From contig CALFXN010000400.1 of assembly GCA_937957815.1 (NCBI GenBank), forward strand, positions 1 to 15,135: a DNA stretch of 15,135 nucleotides, in the 5' to 3' direction. Position numbers and translations under genes: made by a program. The notes beneath the pieces are model-generated. The model was not told where the DNA came from, searched no databases, and saw nothing but the letters and a program-made list of their open reading frames with translations. This document shows, in pieces, positions 12,969 to 15,135 of the stretch. Positions within the stretch are counted from its first letter, which is position 1. The number at the start of each line of letters is the position of its first letter. Source of the stretch: an uncultured Synergistales bacterium. GTDB lineage: Bacteria; Synergistota; Synergistia; Synergistales; Aminobacteriaceae.

Positions 12969-13697
12969 ATGGCGGGGTCGGGAATCGTCGTCGAGGGGCT
13001 CCGGAAGCGATACGGCTCCGGAGAGACTGCGGTCGACGCGCTCCAGGGCGTCGACATGCAGGTCGGGGCGGGGGAGGTCGTCGGTCTGATCGGCCCGTCG
13101 GGATCGGGGAAGAGCACGCTCCTCAAGTGTCTCGGGGCCGTGATCGAACCGACTTCGGGGCGCATCCGTCTCGGCGACGAAACGATATTCGACGGCGGAT
13201 GGACGATCCGGGATCTCCGGGCGCTCCGCCGGGACTATATCGGGTTCATCTTCCAGGCGCCGTATCTGATCCCGTTTCTCGATGTGACGGACAACGTGGC
13301 GTTGCTTCCGATGCTTGCCGGACGGCCGAACGGGGAGGCGCGCAACCGGGCGCGGGAGCTTCTCGAGGCGCTCGGGTGCGCGCACCGGGCATCGGCGATG
13401 CCGGCGACGCTCTCGGGGGGCGAACAGCAGCGGGTCGCCATCGCCCGCGCGCTCGCGAACCGGCCGCCGATCGTCCTCGCGGACGAACCGACCGCTCCGC
13501 TCGACGGCGAGCGGGCGCTCGCCGTCATCGGCATCCTGAACGCGATGGCCCGGAAGTACGAAACGGCGATCATCGTAGTGACGCACGACGAAAAGATCAT
13601 CCCGACCTTCCGGAGGATCTACAGGATCAGGGACGGAATGACCGTCGAAGAGGCTGGGGAAGGGCGGATTCCCGGAGCGAGCGCCGGGGGGCGCTGA
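12969..13697 (+). CDS. ABC transporter ATP-binding protein, LolD/MacB/DevA type
   Basis: This 242-residue ATPase powers the permease encoded just before it. All catalytic motifs are intact: Walker [10 protein letters not shown] (42-50), Q-loop Q96 in [17 protein letters not shown], signature [15 protein letters not shown] (148-162), Walker B IVLADEP with catalytic E173, D-loop PLDGE (177-181) and switch H206 in VTHD. The D-loop reads APLDGE where ANLDS or SALDS is common, a mild change. The start codon at 12969 follows the permease stop by one base. The gene ends the operon 29 bp from the end of the convergent HD-GYP gene, and I found no clear terminator hairpin in that gap. Confidence 0.93.
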   Translation: MAGSGIVVEGLRKRYGSGETAVDALQGVDMQVGAGEVVGLIGPSGSGKSTLLKCLGAVIEPTSGRIRLGDETIFDGGWTIRDLRALRRDYIGFIFQAPYLIPFLDVTDNVALLPMLAGRPNGEARNRARELLEALGCAHRASAMPATLSGGEQQRVAIARALANRPPIVLADEPTAPLDGERALAVIGILNAMARKYETAIIVVTHDEKIIPTFRRIYRIRDGMTVEEAGEGRIPGASAGGR

Positions 13698-13726
13698 CCC
13701 TGCGTTCGAAGGTATCGGAACGCGGC

Positions 13727-15135
13727 CTATGGAACTTCGTCGGGGTCGTTGTGCCGCAGGAAGATACCGGGGAAACGATCCTCGACGAGATCGAACGCCC
13801 TCAGAAGCTCCGGGCTGAAATGTTCCGGGCGGACGCGGCCGTCGCCCTTCGTGATGATCTCCACCGCGCGTTCGTGCGGCAGCGGCGGCTTGTAGGTCCG
13901 GTACGACCGCAGCGCGTCGTAGATATCCGCGAGCGCGGCGACCTGTCCCTCCCACGGGATCTCGTCGCCCCTGAGCCCGGAGGGGTATCCGGTTCCGTCC
14001 CACTTCTCGTGGTGCGTCAGACAGATGTTCCGTGCCATCGAGAGCCACGACGCGTCTCCGATGATCTCCGCTCCCCAGACGGGATGGTTCGTGATCACCC
14101 TGAACTCTTCGGAGGTGAGGGGCCCGGGTTTCGAGAGGATCTCCGTCGGCACCTTGAGCTTTCCGATATCGTGGAGCCGCGCGAAGAGCGCGATGTCCTC
14201 CTGCTCCGTGACGTCCCGGCCGACGGCCCACGCCAGCAGACGGCAGTACTCCCCGATCCGCGAGATGTGGGCGGCCGTCTCGTCGTGATAGATGCTCGTC
14301 ACGAACTGGAGCTTCTCCGCGAGATGCCCGTAGGAGCCTTTGACCTCGCGACGCATCTTCTCGCCGTGGATCAGGCCGCCGAGGTAGGCCGCGACCGGCA
14401 TCAGCGTCTCGGTCAGGAACGGGTCCTCCCGCATCGGGGAGTCGAAGGCGATCTCGAGGACACCCTCCTCTTCGCCGGCCTGGAAGAGCGGGATCAAAAG
14501 TTCGCTTCTGACCTTCGGATGCACGGGATGCGCCGTGGGATTCGTCGAGATGTCGGAGACCCACACCGGCTGACGCGTCTCGATGCTCTGCGACGCGACG
14601 ATCCCGTCCTTCCTGATGGAGAAGTTCAGGAGCTGGTTGTCGTAGCCGCTCGATGCCACGAGACGGAACAGATCGTCCTCGACGGATGATACGAGGACCC
14701 CGAACGCGCCGATGTCCTCGCGGATCGCCGAAAGCGTCACGCGGATGCCGCTCAGGATGTCCGCATTGGCGACGAAGATCCGGGAGATGTCGAGCGTCCG
14801 TTCCCACACCGACTCCCGCAGCAGGAGCTGGTTGTTCGTCTCTTCGAGTTCCTGGTTCATCGCCTCCGTCTCTTCGTTGAAGGACGCGATTTCCTCCTGC
14901 TGGCGCGAGATGACGTGGAAGAGGCCGTAGAGATCCTGGACGAAGGTGTCGATCTCACGGACGAACGTCCTGCGTATGGTGGAAAACTTCGAAGCCAGCA
15001 TCGAAAGCGCCTCGCTCGCCCCCTGGAGATCCTTTCCTCCGATGTCCGAAAGCCGCGTCCGCATCTCGTCGGCGAGCGATGCGATTTCCGCGATGCTCGA
15101 GTAGATTCCGCGCCGCCAGAGAAACCAGAAGAGAA
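13727..15135 (-). CDS. GAF/HD-GYP domain protein, probable c-di-GMP phosphodiesterase (5' end beyond window)
   Basis: The frame is open to the right edge, so the true start lies outside. Numbering from the ATG at 15064, a coiled coil spans about 50-85, a GAF domain about 90-235, and an HD-GYP domain about 250-435. Catalytic signatures are complete: HDIGK (H298, D299), H327, HHEKWDGTGYP (351-361, the GYP motif) and D380 in ALADIYDAL. HD-GYP proteins degrade cyclic di-GMP. Before the ATG at 15064 the frame reads LFWFLWRRGIYSSIAEI, the end of a membrane helix with a positive cytoplasmic edge, then LADEMRTRL, a HAMP-like region. The ATG at 15064 is thus internal, and the protein is a membrane sensor whose N-terminal input part is cut off by the window. 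Confidence 0.9.
   Translation of the reverse strand, partial: LFWFLWRRGIYSSIAEIASLADEMRTRLSDIGGKDLQGASEALSMLASKFSTIRRTFVREIDTFVQDLYGLFHVISRQQEEIASFNEETEAMNQELEETNNQLLLRESVWERTLDISRIFVANADILSGIRVTLSAIREDIGAFGVLVSSVEDDLFRLVASSGYDNQLLNFSIRKDGIVASQSIETRQPVWVSDISTNPTAHPVHPKVRSELLIPLFQAGEEEGVLEIAFDSPMREDPFLTETLMPVAAYLGGLIHGEKMRREVKGSYGHLAEKLQFVTSIYHDETAAHISRIGEYCRLLAWAVGRDVTEQEDIALFARLHDIGKLKVPTEILSKPGPLTSEEFRVITNHPVWGAEIIGDASWLSMARNICLTHHEKWDGTGYPSGLRGDEIPWEGQVAALADIYDALRSYRTYKPPLPHERAVEIITKGDGRVRPEHFSPELLRAFDLVEDRFPGIFLRHNDPDEVP

Noticed and set aside
12849..14807. A 652-residue minus-strand frame covering the ATPase and part of the HD-GYP gene.
   Set aside because: It is antisense to the intact ATPase and out of phase with the HD-GYP gene, with shadow-like composition and no motifs.

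Overview
The window is GC-rich bacterial DNA with tightly packed genes. Four gene pairs are joined by ATGA stop/start overlaps. No rRNA, tRNA, CRISPR array or insertion sequence was recognised. The gene content (TRAP transporter, traces of archease/RtcB, a fragment resembling glycine reductase component B, zinc-ribbon and low-complexity small proteins) suits an anaerobic, amino-acid-fermenting bacterium. Synergistota is my best guess, but this is an inference from gene content and not a proven assignment.

Left part (1-2971): TRAP transporter membrane subunits DctQ and DctM, translationally coupled, end at a strong intrinsic terminator. A cysteine-synthase-like PLP enzyme follows, with altered phosphate-loop and C-terminal motifs. 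A 15-bp perfect inverted repeat lies between this gene and the convergent pair on the minus strand. That pair (2996-3932) encodes two small soluble proteins of unknown function: one of 165 residues with a helical core, and one of 135 residues with a four-cysteine zinc ribbon.

Centre-left (3933-6244): a spacer with an extended -10 promoter leads into a CpxR/CpxA-like response regulator and sensor kinase, again overlapping by ATGA.

Decayed block (6276-7829): this is the most unusual stretch. The first reading frame starts as archease and ends as the C-terminus of the RNA ligase RtcB, as if one in-frame deletion had removed most of two neighbouring genes. It is followed on the minus strand by a CdaR/PucR-type regulator lacking most of its N-terminal part and carrying at least one frameshift. 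Next come a short plus-strand fragment like glycine/sarcosine/betaine reductase component B (GrdE type), an unassigned stretch, and the last ~30 codons of a GTPase. A perfect 16-bp palindrome, possibly an orphan operator, survives between the fragments.

Right part (7889-15135): minus-strand genes for an MFS exporter and a TenA-type thiaminase II probably form one transcript. They diverge from a plus-strand operon of TetR regulator, HlyD-type adaptor, DevC/FtsX-type permease and ABC ATPase. A 38-bp perfect palindrome sits over the -10 box of the tetR promoter and is the probable TetR operator, so the operon is probably autorepressed; the MFS-tenA side may be controlled from the same site. The window closes with a minus-strand GAF/HD-GYP phosphodiesterase whose 5' end lies beyond the right edge.
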